Source: Marchantia polymorpha subsp. ruderalis (Eukaryota > Streptophyta > Marchantiopsida > Marchantiales > Marchantiaceae). Taken from it: DNA of 64,000 nt. The first letter of the stretch is position 1. Every line of letters begins with the position of its first letter. Shown piece after piece: positions 53,101 through 64,000 of the stretch. Where the stretch lies: contig AP031351.1 in NCBI GenBank assembly GCA_037833965.1, positions 9,932,501 to 9,996,500 on the forward strand, in the 5' to 3' direction. The notes beneath the pieces were generated by a model, which saw only the letters and a list, made by a program, of their open reading frames with translations, searched no databases and was not told the origin of the DNA. Made by a program: the position numbers and the translations under genes.

Positions 53101-53695
53101 AAGGCGACTTCATCAGAGCGACCTTTAATCGGGATCTTGTGTCACCTATTTTCACCGCAGAGAACTGGTGAAACTTTTAGGAGGGGCAGTGGCGGGTATA
53201 CATACTATGATTGACGAGCATTTTGGAATCAGTGTTGTCGAGTACATGGCAGCGGGTGCAATTCCAATAGGTTGGTTTCGAACCTTTTCACGCCCCTGTC
53301 CATGTTGTGAAACATCTGAAAATAAGTCGGAAGGATTGTCTTTGTTATACAGTGAAGAGTAGCATATAAAATTGAAGTCTCGTCAAGACCTTGCATGTCA
53401 CGTGATTTTAACACGGATGGAAACCTGTCACTGAGATTAAGAAAACATTCATATGATTCTTGCAGCACACAGATCAGCAGGACCCATGATGGATATAGTG
53501 GTGGAAGAAGAAGGACAACAGACGGGTTTTTTGGCAGAAACTGTGGAAGAGTACGCTGCTGCCATATACGAGGTTTTCACATTACCACAGGAGAAAAGAC
53601 TACAAATGGCCAAAGCTGCTCGCAAGCGAGCGCTGAGGTTCTCAGCCGCAAATTTCGATGAAAGATTCAAGGAAACAATGAAATTGCTACTATAA
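50199..53695 (+). CDS. ALG11: ALG11, GDP-mannose:Man3GlcNAc2-PP-dolichol alpha-1,2-mannosyltransferase
   Basis: Seven exons, 50199-50498, 50769-51055, 51163-51349, 52376-52444, 52675-52874, 53161-53270 and 53466-53695, give 460 residues, the family's length. ALG11 adds the fourth and fifth mannose to the lipid-linked oligosaccharide on the cytosolic face of the ER. An N-terminal membrane segment (about residues 4-26) is followed by [18 protein letters not shown], the conserved GT4 start. [26 protein letters not shown] and RVYPPCDTS follow. The C-terminal donor domain has [10 protein letters not shown] and EHFGISVVE, the GT4 EX7E motif. Intron 2 (51056-51162) begins with GC instead of GT; the phase and family alignment (IARS then [11 protein letters not shown]) require it. 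Intron 1 contains a TCT microsatellite and intron 3 a 200-bp tandem duplication. Nothing suggests loss of function. Confidence 0.94.
50519..50556 (+). repeat. TCT/CTT microsatellite in ALG11 intron 1
   Basis: About 12 TCT units in a row within the first intron. Confidence 0.9.
51409..51451. repeat. Perfect 20-bp inverted repeat with 3-base loop in ALG11 intron 3
   Basis: Arms at 51,409-51,428 and 51,432-51,451 (TTCTACAATGCGCATCATCT and its complement) match at every position around the loop GCT. It lies 60 bases after the donor of intron 3. Confidence 0.92.
51691..52300. repeat. Tandem duplications in ALG11 intron 3
   Basis: A 200-base unit at 51,891-52,090 is repeated, diverged, at 52,091 to about 52,300. 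Shared blocks are GTTGGAGTAA, CCTTTGACTCCAGTTT, GAGAATTCTAGTGCA, GGTTGTGAGACCGTAGGA and GAACAGTAGGCAAT. Just upstream a 120-base period is visible: GAGGATTTATGGTCAC near 51,689 and GAGGATTTATGTTCAC near 51,809, each followed by ATCGAGGCAC. Confidence 0.8.
52998..53032. repeat. Perfect 13-bp inverted repeat in ALG11 intron 5
   Basis: GATCGCATAGTTA at 52,998-53,010 pairs with TAACTATGCGATC at 53,020-53,032 across a 9-base loop. Confidence 0.85.
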
Positions 53696-54043
53696 TATTA
53701 TTACAAGACATCTAGATGCTCTACTCAAAAGAATTTCGATACTGCTGCTTGAAGTTGCTATCTCCTCAAGTGCGCAGATAACCTTTACATACATCTTAAA
53801 AGCAAAGTCGTATTGTAGATTACAGACCTAGTCCAGTATGAAGATGGAATTCGATAGGAGATGTCCGAATGAGATACTGAATAGCCTAATACAAGTCCTC
53901 ACTTTTCATATGGAGGAATTCGTACATTTCCGAGGGCACACCGTGAAATTTCAATTGGAAGGCAGCATTTGAGAATATATGACTTTCATTTGTCAATATT
54001 GTTGTGGAATTTTTTTAAGCTGCCTGGCCTACATTCTACTCGT
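53696..54043. other. Convergent intergenic region
   Basis: 348 bases between the stop codons of ALG11 (plus) and the Rossmann-fold gene (minus). It must hold both 3' UTRs, and no further feature was seen. Confidence 0.5.
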
Positions 54044-55078
54044 CTAAACTGTAGAATGTGCGGACATGAATAATTTTTTCCATTTGTCCAGGTCCTTGCC
54101 CGGACCCTCACCCTCGATGCTACTTATCTCGTACGTTTGGCCGTTGGTGCAATCCAGATCCAACGCTTTCACGCATGCCTCGGCAACTACTATCCTGCTC
54201 GCTTCTCCAACGAGTTTGTCTCCCTGACCGATGATGACATCCCGCCGAGTTCCGGCAGTTGCCTTGAGCAATGTATTCAGATCATACGAGGTGTAGGGCC
54301 CATCCGTCAACCTTCCTGGCCTGATGATTGTGAACGTCTTGCCCGAGTTTCGCAAGTAATCTTCTCCCAATTTTTTGTATTTGAGCACCCCGAAGAGATT
54401 CATTATGTTCCATGGTAACTGATCAGATTTGGTTACTCCGACCGAGGACACCAATATAATCTTTTCTACGGTTGAAGGAAGGGCATCGATCAGGTTTCTA
54501 ACAGCTAGCCAATCCGTTTGCTCGGGTCCATTATTTCCATCCCAGCGCTTAGATGGGAATGCTGTGGTGCCTGTGCAACAAATGACATGGGTGACGCCCT
54601 CCACAACAGATTGGTCTAGAGAATCAGGTTGCCTACAATCTGCAATCCGAAATTCAAAGCGATCACCTTGGTCGCCGAACAAAGCTTTTGCCTTTTCCGC
54701 ATTTCTGAGTAATGCCCGTACCTTGATTCCCTTCTCCAGAAGAGATGCAACTACGAGCTGCCCGACGCCTCCAGTAGCCCCCGCAACCAGAACATTCTTC
54801 GAAGTCGGCTGCGCTTCGACAGGTCCCGCGCCAGTGGAGACAGCAGCTTCAGAGCACCTCACTTGCAATCTCCTACTTTCCGGTCCACGGCTTCGAGACA
54901 GCTCAACGAAATGATTCCCACACGGTGTGTCAAATTTCAAGCCTTTCGATGGCTGACACTGCCTACTACCGAGTCCCAAGAGAAATTGAGGAGGAGTGTG
55001 TGACACCCCGGGATTTCGGAAATTCGAACACGAAGTGCTAGTCTGACCGAAGTTGCAGGGTAGCGCCATGCAAGCCAT
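54044..55078 (-). CDS. NAD(P)-binding Rossmann-fold protein, atypical SDR, probably plastid
   Basis: An intronless frame of 344 residues from the ATG at 55078; a second ATG four codons later is also possible. The first 80 or so residues are rich in Ser, Arg and Gly with few acids, as in a chloroplast transit peptide. The core begins NVLVAGATGGVGQLVVASLL near residue 95, a GxxGxxG dinucleotide-binding loop of the atypical short-chain dehydrogenase (NmrA-like) kind. It continues with GVTHVICCTGTTAFPSKRW, LVSSVGVTKSDQLPW, FGVLKYKKLGEDYLR (YxxxK-like) and FTIIRPGRLTDGPYTSYDL. These blocks match a conserved plant plastid family with no settled substrate, so I give no symbol. Dinucleotide binding is likely, but the reaction is unknown. 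The gene converges on ALG11, and the 2-kb interval to the next gene contains both upstream regions. Confidence 0.9.
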   Translation of the reverse strand: MACMALPCNFGQTSTSCSNFRNPGVSHTPPQFLLGLGSRQCQPSKGLKFDTPCGNHFVELSRSRGPESRRLQVRCSEAAVSTGAGPVEAQPTSKNVLVAGATGGVGQLVVASLLEKGIKVRALLRNAEKAKALFGDQGDRFEFRIADCRQPDSLDQSVVEGVTHVICCTGTTAFPSKRWDGNNGPEQTDWLAVRNLIDALPSTVEKIILVSSVGVTKSDQLPWNIMNLFGVLKYKKLGEDYLRNSGKTFTIIRPGRLTDGPYTSYDLNTLLKATAGTRRDVIIGQGDKLVGEASRIVVAEACVKALDLDCTNGQTYEISSIEGEGPGKDLDKWKKLFMSAHSTV

Positions 55079-57090
55079 CTTTGCGAGGTTTGCTCAAGCT
55101 GTGTCTCACGACGCAGTGCCGACCCTCCTGTGCCCGCCTTTCCTTATCTTCCCGACTTCGAACCATCTTTCGTTCGTCGCCACTCCTCTGGCGCATGACA
55201 GTGTTCCTTCTGGGAATAGAAAGCTTTTCCCCTTCTTATCCTTCAAGATCCCGAGCTTGCAACTCGAGTAGGTCAAAAGTCTCCTGTCCATGCAAACACG
55301 CGTGCCCAAGGAAACCTTGCAGCAGCCGATGTTCATATCCTGCTCTGGACTCTACCAAAAGTTCACATAGAGCGAGCACTCACTCTCTTAGCCAAACCCG
55401 GCTCCCCCTGATGTCAACGGAGCTGGACGGAGTTAAACGGCAGTCTAATTCACTTTGCCCAAGGTTGTAGATTAATCCCGTCTCGATCAACCTTGGCGTG
55501 CATTTTGTAAAAATCAAGGCCCGTGCTCGAATCTTGCAGGACGTCTCGACCCGTGCGCAAACCAAGTCTATTACGTTCGAGCGAGCGGCATGACGATCAA
55601 AAATTGGCAGCTCTTGTAAACTTGTCCGCCCCACTTTCACACGAAGGTGCAGTGCATGGGATGGAAATATTGCATCACATTGCGTGCAAGTACAACATTC
55701 TGAGCGATAGAAAAAAGATCTCTTCCGCGCAGTGCAAAACCAGTGCAACGAGAATGAAAATTGACAGACGCATGCACAACCAAAAAACGCACGACGCCAT
55801 CAAACGAAAACCATCACCAAGAAAACGAAGCCGAGGCCAAATGGAGCAAAAGCCCGAGGACGGGACAGGACGGGGGAGGAAAATCTCTACTCAGTCATTT
55901 GTGAACTCCGTACGTCTGATATCTACCGCGTAGCCATAGGTTGGGGTCTGCAACAAGCATCAACGTCGTAGACATGTTTCTAGCTATCTGCAGGTGCGGC
56001 TACTGGAGCACAGTAGTTTACCATTTACCATTTACAGTCTCTGGTTACTCCAGCTACCGGGCGTGGTATAGTTTCTTGGGCGTTAGGTCGACGTGGATGG
56101 ACTACGTAGCAGTGCAGTTAGCTTGGCTGTGGGATGAACTCTGACAAGAAAGGTACAGACAAAGCGCTTGGAATGCGCAGGCTCGAGAAATGTAAAGGCC
56201 AAGTACTCTGCTCTTCCCAAACACGACACGTGGCGCATGCGGACGGCGGGCAGGCCGAGCCAGAATACTGTACAATGAACGATCGATCGCGGTCCTCCTC
56301 TTGCTCATTATTGGCCTTTTCTGTCGGCCAAGAAAGGCGACGACGACGGCGGGCGACGGCGGGCGACGGTTCTCGCGCGTTTGGCATTCGGGCACCGGGA
56401 GGTTCTCGAGATGACTGGGCAGGGGGTTTGACTTTCATTCCGCAGTCCACAGAGGGTTCGGACAGGGTCAACGGTAGATCGATGCGGCATCGGACGGGCG
56501 AGAGGCGATCCATTTGGACGAGGAGGAAGAAGCAACTGAGCGACGCGGGCTCGTCAAGACGAGGGCGCGGGCGCGGGCGCGGGCGAGCGGGGCGGGACCC
56601 GCAACGTGGAGCAAGAGGACAGGAGTCGGGAGCGAGGCCAGGAGGCGAGAGAATTGCAGCAATTCATGCGCATAAGATCTTCGATTGACGAAGTGGATCC
56701 ATCAGCGGCACGGAGGGGTTGGATCCGGAGCATCCCGAGATCAATGTTGTCGAATTCCGGTCATTTTTTGCCCGGGGAGCGCACGGAGTGTGCATGAGTC
56801 GAATGTGGTCGCGAGGCCGAGCACGCGACGCCAGAACTGATTGACAATCCGCCGATCGATCGGATGTCCACGCCCGAAAACAGAGAGAAAAATTCCGGTC
56901 GTGCGGTGCCTCCTCCTGTAGGAATAGCGAGAGTTCTCGCCAGGGTGAGACTCCTCCGAAAGCAGGAGGTAATTGTGTCATGGCTGCGTGTTGGCCAGTC
57001 CACGATGCGCAATTTGATCGCCATGACGACGGTGGTTCGATTTGAACTCTGATGGTTCAATTTGGAGCGGCCTGAGACGAACACGGAGGA
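55079..57090. promoter_or_regulatory. Divergent intergenic region between Rossmann-fold gene and pPLA-I
   Basis: About 2 kb that must carry both promoters. A GC-rich block with GGCGAC and GGGCGC repeats lies at about 56,320-56,640 and is the likely 5' UTR of pPLA-I. A TTTACCATTTACCATTTAC tract at 56,019-56,037 resembles the LINE tail seen elsewhere, but no LINE body adjoins it. Open frames are Arg-rich and compositional. Confidence 0.4.
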
Positions 57091-60000
57091 ATGTCTTGGA
57101 CCTTGGCAAGTTGGAAGCGGCAGGCTGATATATTTCATCTGATTCTTGGATACGGAGATCAGGACAGTGGTGGTGTGGATGATCTGCCTCTCCGTGTGAG
57201 AAATGGGGTGCAACCTCTGGATCTCAAGTTTCCCCTCGGAGGCCCTGCAGATCTTATCTCTGCCTGTAAATACAAAATTCAGCTTGATTGGGCAGCAGGG
57301 GACGATGAAGATCAAGTCGCACTTAAGCTCCAGTCGCAACTCATGGTTACATTGCCTTCTCCCCATGATGAAGTTGCTGTGCGTATCGGGCAATTCGTAG
57401 ATACTAAGAATACTGAAGAAACGGATTCTCCTGAGTCCGATGCAGATCCACAGGCAGTGCCCGAAGATGAGGTTGAGGTGGAGTCTGATGTACGCGTGAC
57501 TTTCAATGTTTATAAGACTAGAGAGCATCTTAAACTGGTGTCTTTATCGCGAACGGTAGGTTCTGGGCCTTCTGTAGATGGCTTGGGAGTCCTTAACAGA
57601 ATTCTGGACAAATTTGCGAACTCAAGCACACCAGAGGAGGTTTCAGGTTTTAAAGAACATTGGCGTGTCCTCTCCGTGCTCAACCTCTCCAACTGCTCTT
57701 TAACCGTGCGTATGACAAACCCTTCCTTGACTATGTTACGGGATTCAAGGAGGCTTTGAGAACCTTTGATGAATCTTTATAGGTTAGGAAGTTTTATGAG
57801 AACTTATCAGCTAGGTGGAGGTCTAGTTCTAGTTGGAGGTTAAATCTCTTGTTTATCATTGACTCTAACAAAACTGAACTATCAATCTTTGCTCCTTACA
57901 ATGCAATGCAAGTGCTGAATTGTGAAAAGTTAGTGCACTTAAAAATCTTCTCCAGTTAAGTTTATAAGACATATCAGAGTGAGTGATATTTGGATTCGAT
58001 TTCTGCCAATTGTAGGGTCTTCCGATCGAATTAGCACGTTTGCCTATGCTTCAAAGACTCTACCTTGACAACAACAAGATTACAGTTTTGCCTCCAGAAT
58101 TGGGCCAACTTACCCAACTCAAAGTGCTTCGGGCTGACCACAATCTGCTCACATCTGTGCCAGGTTATCTACTATTCCTTGTGAAAAGCTTCAAGAATAT
58201 ATATCAGGAAGAGTTTTTCCAATTCTTTAAAACACTACTTGCAACACTCGCTGTAACAAACATAACACAGAGTTGTAATTAGGAAATCCTTTCAAGTCCG
58301 CCCCACTTTATATCATGATTTATATCTTTGAAATGCAGTACCTATCATGTATCAGGTCTAGATGGCCGATGATGAAGTTTTTCACTTGAGTTGCTGTACT
58401 GTGAAATGTATCAGACGAAGTAGAAGTCAATCAAGAAAACATCTTACATCCTGGAAATGGTTGCAAGAGCGTTAATATGATATCTTCGTCCATTTTGCAG
58501 TTGAGCTACGTCAGTGTCTTGGGTTAGTTGAGCTATCTCTTGAACACAATAAGCTTGTTCGGCCTTTGCTGGATTTCAGGTTAGTGATTTCTCTTTGCGG
58601 ACATCAGTGTAGTTTTTCAGAGATTTTTATCTGTGTACTTTCTGCTATTCTGGTTGTAGTTGATTCTCAATAGTAAAAGATGTAATGCAACCTCACGAAC
58701 ACAGCATCACGATAGCAAAATGACATCGTACATTAAACTGTCACCGAGTTTTTTTCAGGTCTCGTTGACCTCTGACTGAATACATTTAAACATGGTCTGA
58801 ATATACTGTTCCCCTGGGTTTAAACAGGGCCATGTCAGAACTGCAGGTATTGAGACTTTTTGGCAACCCGTTGGAGTTTCTGCCTGAAATACTTCCCTGT
58901 ACAAAGTTACGACACCTGTCACTAGCCAATGTGCGCATTGAAGCTGATGAGAGCCTTATGGACATCAATGTGGAAGTTGAGGTGAGCAATTACTGCACAC
59001 AATTTATTCTCAGGCACGTAAGTATAAAATACTTCCTATAAGATTCTGCCGATAGTTCTAACATTTCCGTCAAGGTAAAGTTCGAAGTAGTCAAGATATA
59101 TCAATTTGTTATACCTTGCTGAATGATGTTGGAACGTTACTTCAGCCCCAATATATGTTGCAGAATTTTACTTGACGGTATTCGATAATTAATGTTGTGA
59201 TGCAGGGAGTTGAGAGTACATCTTATTTTGCTGCCTCCAAGCATAAGCTCAGTGCCTTTTTCTCTCTTATATTCCGATTTTCCTCCTGTCAACATCCATT
59301 ACTGGCATCTGCACTGGCTAAAATTACTCAAGATAATAGCAATCGAGCAGCAATCGGCAAAGATGAGAGTGCTGTACGCCAACTATTGAGCATGATTCTT
59401 AGTGATAATCGTCATGTGGTACGCAAATCTTTCTTTTTACCAAGCCTTTGAAAACCAAAACTCGTAGTTGCTAAATAATAATCTGGCGCATTCTATATTC
59501 ATAAGATGTAAACTACAACCACACTCTTGCACGTGATATCTCCACAATAGCAAAATAAGTTCAAAGTTTACCTATTTGAAAAATAGGAATGTAATTAATT
59601 TGCACTTATTTCGTTGCTTTTGTTAGATTGTTCTCTTGGTGTCTCATTTATCTGAACCATTTCAATTCATTATGTCTCTGTTTTTGTTTTATTTCACCGT
59701 GAGCCACAGTTTTTATTTATTTCATCTTGTATTACTATTTTGAATTAATCCGCTATCTTCAAAAGTATTTCATCTGTATATTCCACATGGAAATTTCCAC
59801 TTTCTGTATTGCTGCTTTTGTTAGATTGACGTGTTGGTATCTCAATCATCTGAACCATTTTTCATTACCTTATGGCTGTATTCTTTTATTTCATTGTCAG
59901 CCATAACTTGTCATTTCTTCCTATTCCGAAGAACTCCGCTATTTTCAAATAAGAAGTAATCGGTGTTTTCTATTTGGAAATCTAAACGGTATCTGTTGTG

Positions 60001-63000
60001 GTGCCTTGTGCACTTCTCTAAACATCGCTATTCATTCTTTTGTTCAGCTTTTGTTCTTCTGTTTTCGTCTGGGCTAGGGTTTAGGTCGTTGACAAGTCCC
60101 TAAACTGCCTACTTGCAGGTTGAGCAGGCATGTATTGCACTCTCTGCATTGGCAGTAGATACAACTCTTGTGCTGCGATTGATGAGGGCTGATGTTGTAC
60201 AAGCAATTGAATTTGTTTTGAGATCAACATCTACGGAACTTCTTATTTCGGTTCTCAAAGTAGTAGTCAATATCGCATTCACGTCTGATGCTGTGGCTTC
60301 TAAAGTGCTCACCAAAGACATCTTCAAACGACTCAAGGCCCTATGTTCTAACACCAACTCTGAGGTTTGTTCTACTCACATCTCTCCATATCATTCAAGC
60401 ACAAAATCCTCGTTCCCAAAATTCTTGTAGGCAAAATAATTGACATTTGTTCTAAAACTCGTCGGCTCATACATTGATGAAGGTATTTCTTTCGGGTCCT
60501 AATTTCTTTACCTAAAATAAGCATCACTTCAAAATAAATGTATGGTTTGTTTGCTGTTTGAAAGGCTTAAAATACAAACCCGTTCTTTGTCTTAAGTATG
60601 GCCTCTATGCTTATGGTTCTTTTCTGTAAGCAGGTACAGCGACAGGCCCTTCTGGCTATTGGTAATCTGGCATTCAGCTGGGAAAACAGACGCACATTAG
60701 TAGCGTCTGAAACTCTTCGAGAAATGCTACTCCGTTTATCTAGTGGACAAGAAACGCGTGTCTGCAAAGCCGCTGCAAGGGCTCTAGCTATTCTTGGTAT
60801 GAATGTTTATCATGTTTTTCTGATCATGTTCGTCTTAATGTTTTCATTTTAAACTTCTTCAATGTCTCATATTAACAGATTTCTGTTAGTTTGCAGGCGA
60901 AAATGAGTATCTGCGTCGCGCCGTTAAAGGAAAACCAGTAGCAAAGCGAGGATTGCGAATATTATCAATGGATGGCGGTGGGATGAGAGGTTTGGCAACC
61001 GTAGAAATTCTGAGGAAATTTGAAAAATACTCAGGAAAACATATCCATGAAATGTTTGACCTTATCTGCGGCACTTCCACTGGCGGTATGCTTGCTGTGG
61101 CTTTGGGGATCAAGCAGCTATCTCTTGATCAATGTGAAGAGATATATAAGACATTAGGTACAAGAAACTGCCATACGAACATTTGGATTTGCATGTTTCA
61201 ATTCAACAGGTTTCTAGATCTTCAAGGAGATAACACAGCTTTCAGCTTATATTTAACAAGGAGCAGCCTAAATTAGTGCGTTATGTGCAGGGAAAGTTGT
61301 TTTTGCTGAGCCTCCTCCGAAAGAGAATGAAGCAGCTACTTGGAGAGAGAAAATAGATTCATTGTACAAAAGTTCTTCACAAAGCTTTCGGGTTGTTGTG
61401 CACGGATCTAAGGTAAGAAGAGTTGAAAATCGGTTACTTTTGACATTTTGAAACAACCCAAGTAATTATTTTCAAATGAGAAGTTTTGTTTCTTTTCAAA
61501 TAGAGTTTTTTTTTCCACCTTCATAGTTTAATGTTATTTAGGATATCGTACATGCGGGCTTCTATTTTTGTTCCTATTCTCATTAAGTGGTGAACATCAT
61601 GAATGTTGAATGATAATGTAGCACAATGCGGACGAATTTGAACGATTGTTGAAGGAGATGTGCGCGGATGAGGATGGGGACTTGCTTATAGAGTCAGCAG
61701 TGCGGAAAGAAGTTCCCAAAGTTTTTGCCGTTTCTACATTAGTTAGTGTTGTGCCAGCCCAACCATTCGTCTTCCGAAACTACCAGGTATCAAACCTTTT
61801 CCATCAAAATGGATCTCGTCTTTCCTCATATGTATATTGACGTTCTCCCTTTCCGAAGACAGTTCTAAGTTCTTCAAAATGTCTTATATATATGTGTGGT
61901 CCTAAGATGAATGGATGGAACATATTTCAAATCTTAACAAATACAAACAGCGCAACTGTACACAAAATATGAGCTACACAGTATCAGAAATATATGTTAA
62001 GTGAAGTATTCTAAGGATGCAAGTGATTGTGGAGAAGCGTAATCTCCTTTGTTGTTTATGTTTCTTCATAAACTCCTGAAACGTGTCATAGTTCTCTGAT
62101 TTTTTGTGTTATAGCGTGAAGGACATAGACCACACGTTTCTCGGCCTTTTGGCTAGCTTAGTGTTTTATAGATATTCTTTTTACATATTCGTTTGCAGGT
62201 CTGGTATGAAAATCTTAGCAGTCATCAAGTTATTATTCATGACAATATGAGCGCTATGCTCTTGAATATATGCTTGTAACATAAAATCCTGCTGCTGCAT
62301 GTCGATATATGCTTTTGAACAGTATCCTCCCGGAACACCAGAAACAGCTCCTTGGACAACGGATGGACCGGCTGCTTCTGTATCTGGCAGCGCTGCAACA
62401 GCAGCTCCTTTAAGTACTCCCATAGGGCCCAAGAGAACTGCTTTCATAGGCAGCTGCAAGCATTTTGTATGGGAGGCCATCAGAGCTTCTTCAGCTGCTC
62501 CCTACTATCTCGACGATTACTCAAGTGGTGGGTACAGAGAAAAATAACTTCAAAAATCTGCTTCATAATTTGGGAGCTCTTTATAATCAAACTCGGATGT
62601 TTAAGGACGATTGTTTCAGACCAGTGAACAGAAGGAAAGCGAAAAAGCACTTCCAGAATACAGCAATTCCTTTGAGTAGTCATCTAGTTTTGTGTGCGTT
62701 CAAATTTGATGACACGGGCAAATAACAAAAAACGAGGGAGGACTCCCAATCAAGTCGTACAAGGATTAAACCAAACGGGTAATGTGGGGCATAGCATCCC
62801 CATCACAATGGGTAATAGATACTGAGTTCCAATAGATGAGAAATATACATTACCTTTTATGCGTTAGAATAGAGATTCTTCACCTGCGCTTGCATCTTTT
62901 GACATACAATCTCTTTCTGCAGAGTCAAATCGCTGGCAGGATGGGGCGATCGTTGCAAATAATCCCACTATCATTGCTCTACGTGAGGCCCAGCTTTTGT

Positions 63001-64000
63001 GGCCAGATGTTCCAATCGGTTGCCTTGTTTCGTTGGGCTGTGGGAATGTCCCCAACAAGGTATGTTTTCAAAAAGAATATCCCATAAAGATCCAATTATC
63101 TGAGGATGTAAATCCTTTCATCGATATCTCTTGTTATTCTTGTCAAAAACTATGGTTTTTATACCAGTTGCTCCCCTTAGTTTGCTTGACCGAGGTGCAG
63201 TAGACTTACTGCTTTGGGAATGTTGTGTAATTGGGGTGAAACACAAACATTTGATGTTTATCGTGTCGGAATTGAATTTAATGTCTGTACTGTTATCGGG
63301 AATTGTTCCAGCCTCGAGGTAAAGGAGGGTGGCGATACTTGGATACTGGCCAAGTTTTGATAGAAAGTGCTTGTTCTGTCGAACGCGCAGAGGAAGCTCT
63401 AGACGCTCTTTTGCCTCTAGTGGATGGTATCCGATACTTTCGATTCAACCCAGGTTGGTTAAATATAAGTTTTTTGCACATAACAATCAAAATCAAAGAC
63501 TTAAGTCAACAACCCAATAGAGAGAAACCCATTGATCATGATGTCATGCATACTGTTGTTGTTTAGCGGCCCGGATTGATTTGCAGGCCCTAAGAAGTAA
63601 CTATGCATAGAATATGGCACTTATGATGTTATATTTAGACATTTAATAAGAGGAGACGAACGATGTGGCAAATTTGTGGTGGTTTCATAGCAGTCATTTT
63701 TGGACTGTGTTCAGTTGATGACAGGTGTGGCATGGAGCTTGATGAGACGGATCCAGTAGTGTGGGGTAGACTTGAGGCTGCTACTCGTGAGTATCTTGAA
63801 GCTCATGACTCATACATCAAAGAGGCATGTGACACACTTGAACCCCCTTCTCAGAGCGAGGATACGTGGCATGAAAGACACAAAAATGGACGTTTCTCTG
63901 CACCAGGCAAGCAAGTGAATAAAGGTAAGAGTCCGCTGCTCAGTTGAAACCGTCTACTATCTTCCTGAGGTCTTAGTGCATATACAGAATATGGCGTTTG
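57091..64000 (+). CDS. PLAI: pPLA-I-type patatin phospholipase with LRR and ARM repeats (3' end beyond the window)
   Basis: Fourteen exons fit in phase: 57091-57705, 58016-58163, 58501-58579, 58828-58981, 59206-59418, 60119-60364, 60634-60796, 60897-61157, 61291-61412, 61622-61786, 62323-62527, 62923-63059, 63312-63453 and 63715-63924. They give 953 residues before the edge. Seed-plant pPLA-I proteins are near 1,300, so a quarter is missing. The order is: an N-terminal region (MSWTLASWKRQADIFHL), LRRs near residues 195-330 (LPMLQRLYLDNNKITVLPP), ARM-like repeats near 345-545 (RQALLAIGNLAFSWENRRTL), then the patatin domain. The domain has the oxyanion loop DGGGMRG at 565-571, nucleophile Ser600 in GTSTGG and catalytic Asp797 in DGA. 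The enzyme hydrolyses acyl groups of phospho- and galactolipids; in Arabidopsis pPLA-I contributes to basal jasmonate and defence (family knowledge). All catalytic residues are present. Confidence 0.93.
62132..62190 (+). pseudogene. U2 snRNA-like fragment in a pPLA-I intron
   Basis: The sequence ACACGTTTCTCGGCCTTTTGGCTA closely matches the 5' end of U2 snRNA (ATACCTTTCTCGGCCTTTTGGCTAA in eukaryotes), with 19 bases in a row identical. The following 35 bases (AGTGTTTTATAGATATTC) resemble the branch-point-recognition region (AGTGTAGTATCTGTTC) but have diverged. Homology stops after about 60 bases, and no plant snRNA upstream element is seen. It lies in the intron between 61,786 and 62,323, on the gene's strand. 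Probably a truncated retrocopy. Confidence 0.6.

Noticed and set aside
56019-56037. TTTACCA tract as a third LINE tail
   Set aside because: The upstream bases show no similarity to the LINE 3' UTR, so only the simple motif is shared.

Overview
The window is nuclear DNA from a land plant. The protein-coding genes are plant types: a CDC48 AAA ATPase, a P-class PPR protein, a cytosolic-type SHMT, ALG11, a plastid-like Rossmann-fold protein and a pPLA-I-type patatin with LRR and ARM repeats. They have short GT-AG introns, and two genes are intronless. Long GC-rich 5' flanks with CT, GA or G-run tracts, moderately AT-rich introns and AT-rich transposon islands suggest a non-seed plant, perhaps a bryophyte (liverwort or moss). 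The species is an inference and cannot be fixed from the sequence.

Layout: 1-9.5 kb holds a two-exon KANSL2/INO80D-like zinc-finger gene (+) behind a cluster of G-runs, then two uncertain minus-strand genes. From 9.7 to 20 kb is a repeat island. It contains an AT-rich satellite, a 333-bp MITE-like element, two related hAT-like elements nested in opposite orientation, each with an 8-bp target duplication, and a broken Ty1/copia fossil. CDC48 (nine coding exons, minus) fills 20.2-25.4 kb and probably has a 5' UTR intron. From 27.4 to 38.8 kb is a second repeat island: a broken Ty3/gypsy fossil on the minus strand, a second copia fragment, and two 5'-truncated LINE copies facing each other tail-out. 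The intronless PPR gene (40.98-43.16 kb, minus) and SHMT (44.95-47.01 kb, plus) are divergent. ALG11 (50.2-53.7 kb, plus; seven exons, one GC-AG intron) converges on the intronless Rossmann-fold gene (54.04-55.08 kb, minus). The pPLA-I gene starts at 57,091 and runs off the right edge after at least 14 exons; one of its introns carries a U2 snRNA-like fragment.

The genes do not form one pathway. They are housekeeping genes for protein unfolding and ERAD (CDC48), N-glycan assembly at the ER (ALG11), one-carbon metabolism (SHMT), organelle RNA metabolism (PPR), lipid hydrolysis (pPLA-I) and probably chromatin (KANSL2-like), separated by decayed mobile DNA. CDC48 and ALG11 both serve ER glycoprotein biology, but nothing in the layout suggests co-regulation. 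I found no clear undescribed system. The best leads are the nested hAT-like pair, a set of perfect micro-hairpins in non-coding DNA, and the unrecognised membrane-anchored gene candidate near 7-8.4 kb.
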